A stretch of DNA of 6,080 nucleotides from Chlamydiota bacterium. GTDB taxonomy: Bacteria; Chlamydiota; Chlamydiia; Chlamydiales; Simkaniaceae. The DNA is taken from assembly GCA_029556005.1 (NCBI GenBank), contig JAKQGT010000097.1, positions 1 through 6,080 on the forward strand, in the 5' to 3' direction. The position numbers and the translations under genes were made by a program. The notes beneath the pieces were generated by a model, which saw only the letters and a list, made by a program, of their open reading frames with translations, ran no database searches and was not told the DNA's origin. How positions within the stretch are numbered: position 1 is the stretch's first letter; the number at the start of each line of letters is the position of its first letter. Below are positions 5,472-6,080 of this stretch, piece by piece.

Positions 5472-6071
5472 TTAGCTATTGAGAACTGTACGTACGTGTT
5501 CACAGTTTTTTTCACCACAAGTACAGCCAACAGGATTGCCAAGAAAGACTTGATAATGTTCGGCGGAGTTTAGTGGGTTCGTGACAATATACAGTTTATC
5601 TCCTTCCTGTTTGATATCCCAATCTCGGAAACGCAGGTCATCATCAGAAATCTCAACATCGAGGTCTTCATCGGCTACCGTTTCTTCATTGCCTTCTTGA
5701 ATGGCGCGGGCGATTTGGCAGTAAGGACAGTGACAGTGAGGCTCGGCTTTAGGAATACTCATTTGTTCCATATCCATCCCCAAAGCTTTTGTAATAGAGG
5801 TGATTTTTTGAATCACTTCTAGGGGCATCCGGGGGGCATCTGCTTGGTCAGGGTTGTGCTGCAAAAAGGAGCTCACGTTATCGATTCCTTCACCGCCGCT
5901 CATTTGAAAAGGAATTCCAAAGGAAAACGAGGTTTCACTTCCCATTTTAGGAGGTTCGTAGTGTTTGAGGGATTCTACTTGGGGTTCTTTTGACTCTTGT
6001 TCAACATAGAGGGTATGAGCTGCAAATACCTGCTCAATCAGTTCAGAGTCTAGGTTCGGGATATCGATCAT
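5472..6071 (-). CDS. Hypothetical protein with CxCxxC cluster and C-terminal SWIM-type zinc motif
   Basis: I do not recognise an established family name. The 199-residue reading has an N-terminal part of low structural character (1-80), a short helical stretch (83-105), a Cys/His cluster H112-C113-x-C115-x2-C118, and an acidic segment (129-147). A small beta-rich unit (149-179) is followed by C183-x-C185-x4-C190-x-H192. The last motif fits the SWIM zinc finger, CxCx(n)CxH, a domain linked to DNA or protein binding. No signal peptide or membrane helix is visible, so the protein is probably cytosolic. The start is uncertain: ATG at 6071 lies 9 bases from the window edge, has only GGGA 2 bases upstream, and the frame stays open to the edge. 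The gene may therefore continue beyond the window. It ends at a strong terminator and is transcribed separately from the SH3 gene. In Chlamydia the neighbour of Ctad1 (CT017) is CT016, so this could be its counterpart (inference). Confidence 0.75.
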   Translation of the reverse strand: MIDIPNLDSELIEQVFAAHTLYVEQESKEPQVESLKHYEPPKMGSETSFSFGIPFQMSGGEGIDNVSSFLQHNPDQADAPRMPLEVIQKITSITKALGMDMEQMSIPKAEPHCHCPYCQIARAIQEGNEETVADEDLDVEISDDDLRFRDWDIKQEGDKLYIVTNPLNSAEHYQVFLGNPVGCTCGEKNCEHVRTVLNS

Positions 6072-6080
6072 TGTCCCATT

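Overview
The window looks like a chromosomal piece of a Chlamydiae-type genome of the environmental (Parachlamydia/Waddlia-like) kind. The basis is moderate GC, a secreted protein with two N-terminal bacterial SH3 domains resembling the chlamydial Ctad1 (CT017) type, compact operons and small non-coding inverted-repeat elements. This assignment is inference from protein character, since no rRNA or marker gene is present.

Left part (1-263): no convincing gene. It holds a 164-bp imperfect palindrome (68-231) bounded by CTAG at both ends, plus a diverged fragment of the same sequence at 1-36. Both look like miniature inverted-repeat (MITE-like) elements. Then, on the + strand, come rmuC (264-1514), whose start codon lies in a short G/C hairpin, and 9 bp later a 61-residue membrane-anchored protein with a Cys/His cluster (1524-1709).

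Centre (1707-1906): a second, unrelated MITE-like element of about 194 bp with TACCAATT-type terminal inverted repeats, an apparent TAA target duplication and two internal hairpins. It sits exactly between two convergent genes. Removing it with one TAA copy leaves TTAA, in which the stop codons of the two genes overlap. The insertion therefore appears to have added six element-encoded residues and a new stop codon to the C-terminus of the sodium/proline symporter gene putP.

Right part (minus strand, transcribed right to left): a 199-residue protein with a CxCxxC cluster and a C-terminal SWIM-type CxCx4CxH motif (5472-6071) ends at a textbook intrinsic terminator (5406-5435). A likely sigma70-type promoter and a strong AAGGAG ribosome-binding site then start a three-gene operon: a secreted SH3-domain protein (4170-5333), a DUF455 ferritin-like putative di-metal protein (3359-4165, TTG start, 4-bp gap) and PutP (1885-3336, 22-bp gap). 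The operon thus joins a cell-envelope/secreted protein, a probable di-iron oxidoreductase-like protein and a nutrient transporter. No functional link between them is evident from sequence alone. The PutP carries Asn-Val where E. coli PutP has the Na+-site residues Ser340-Thr341.
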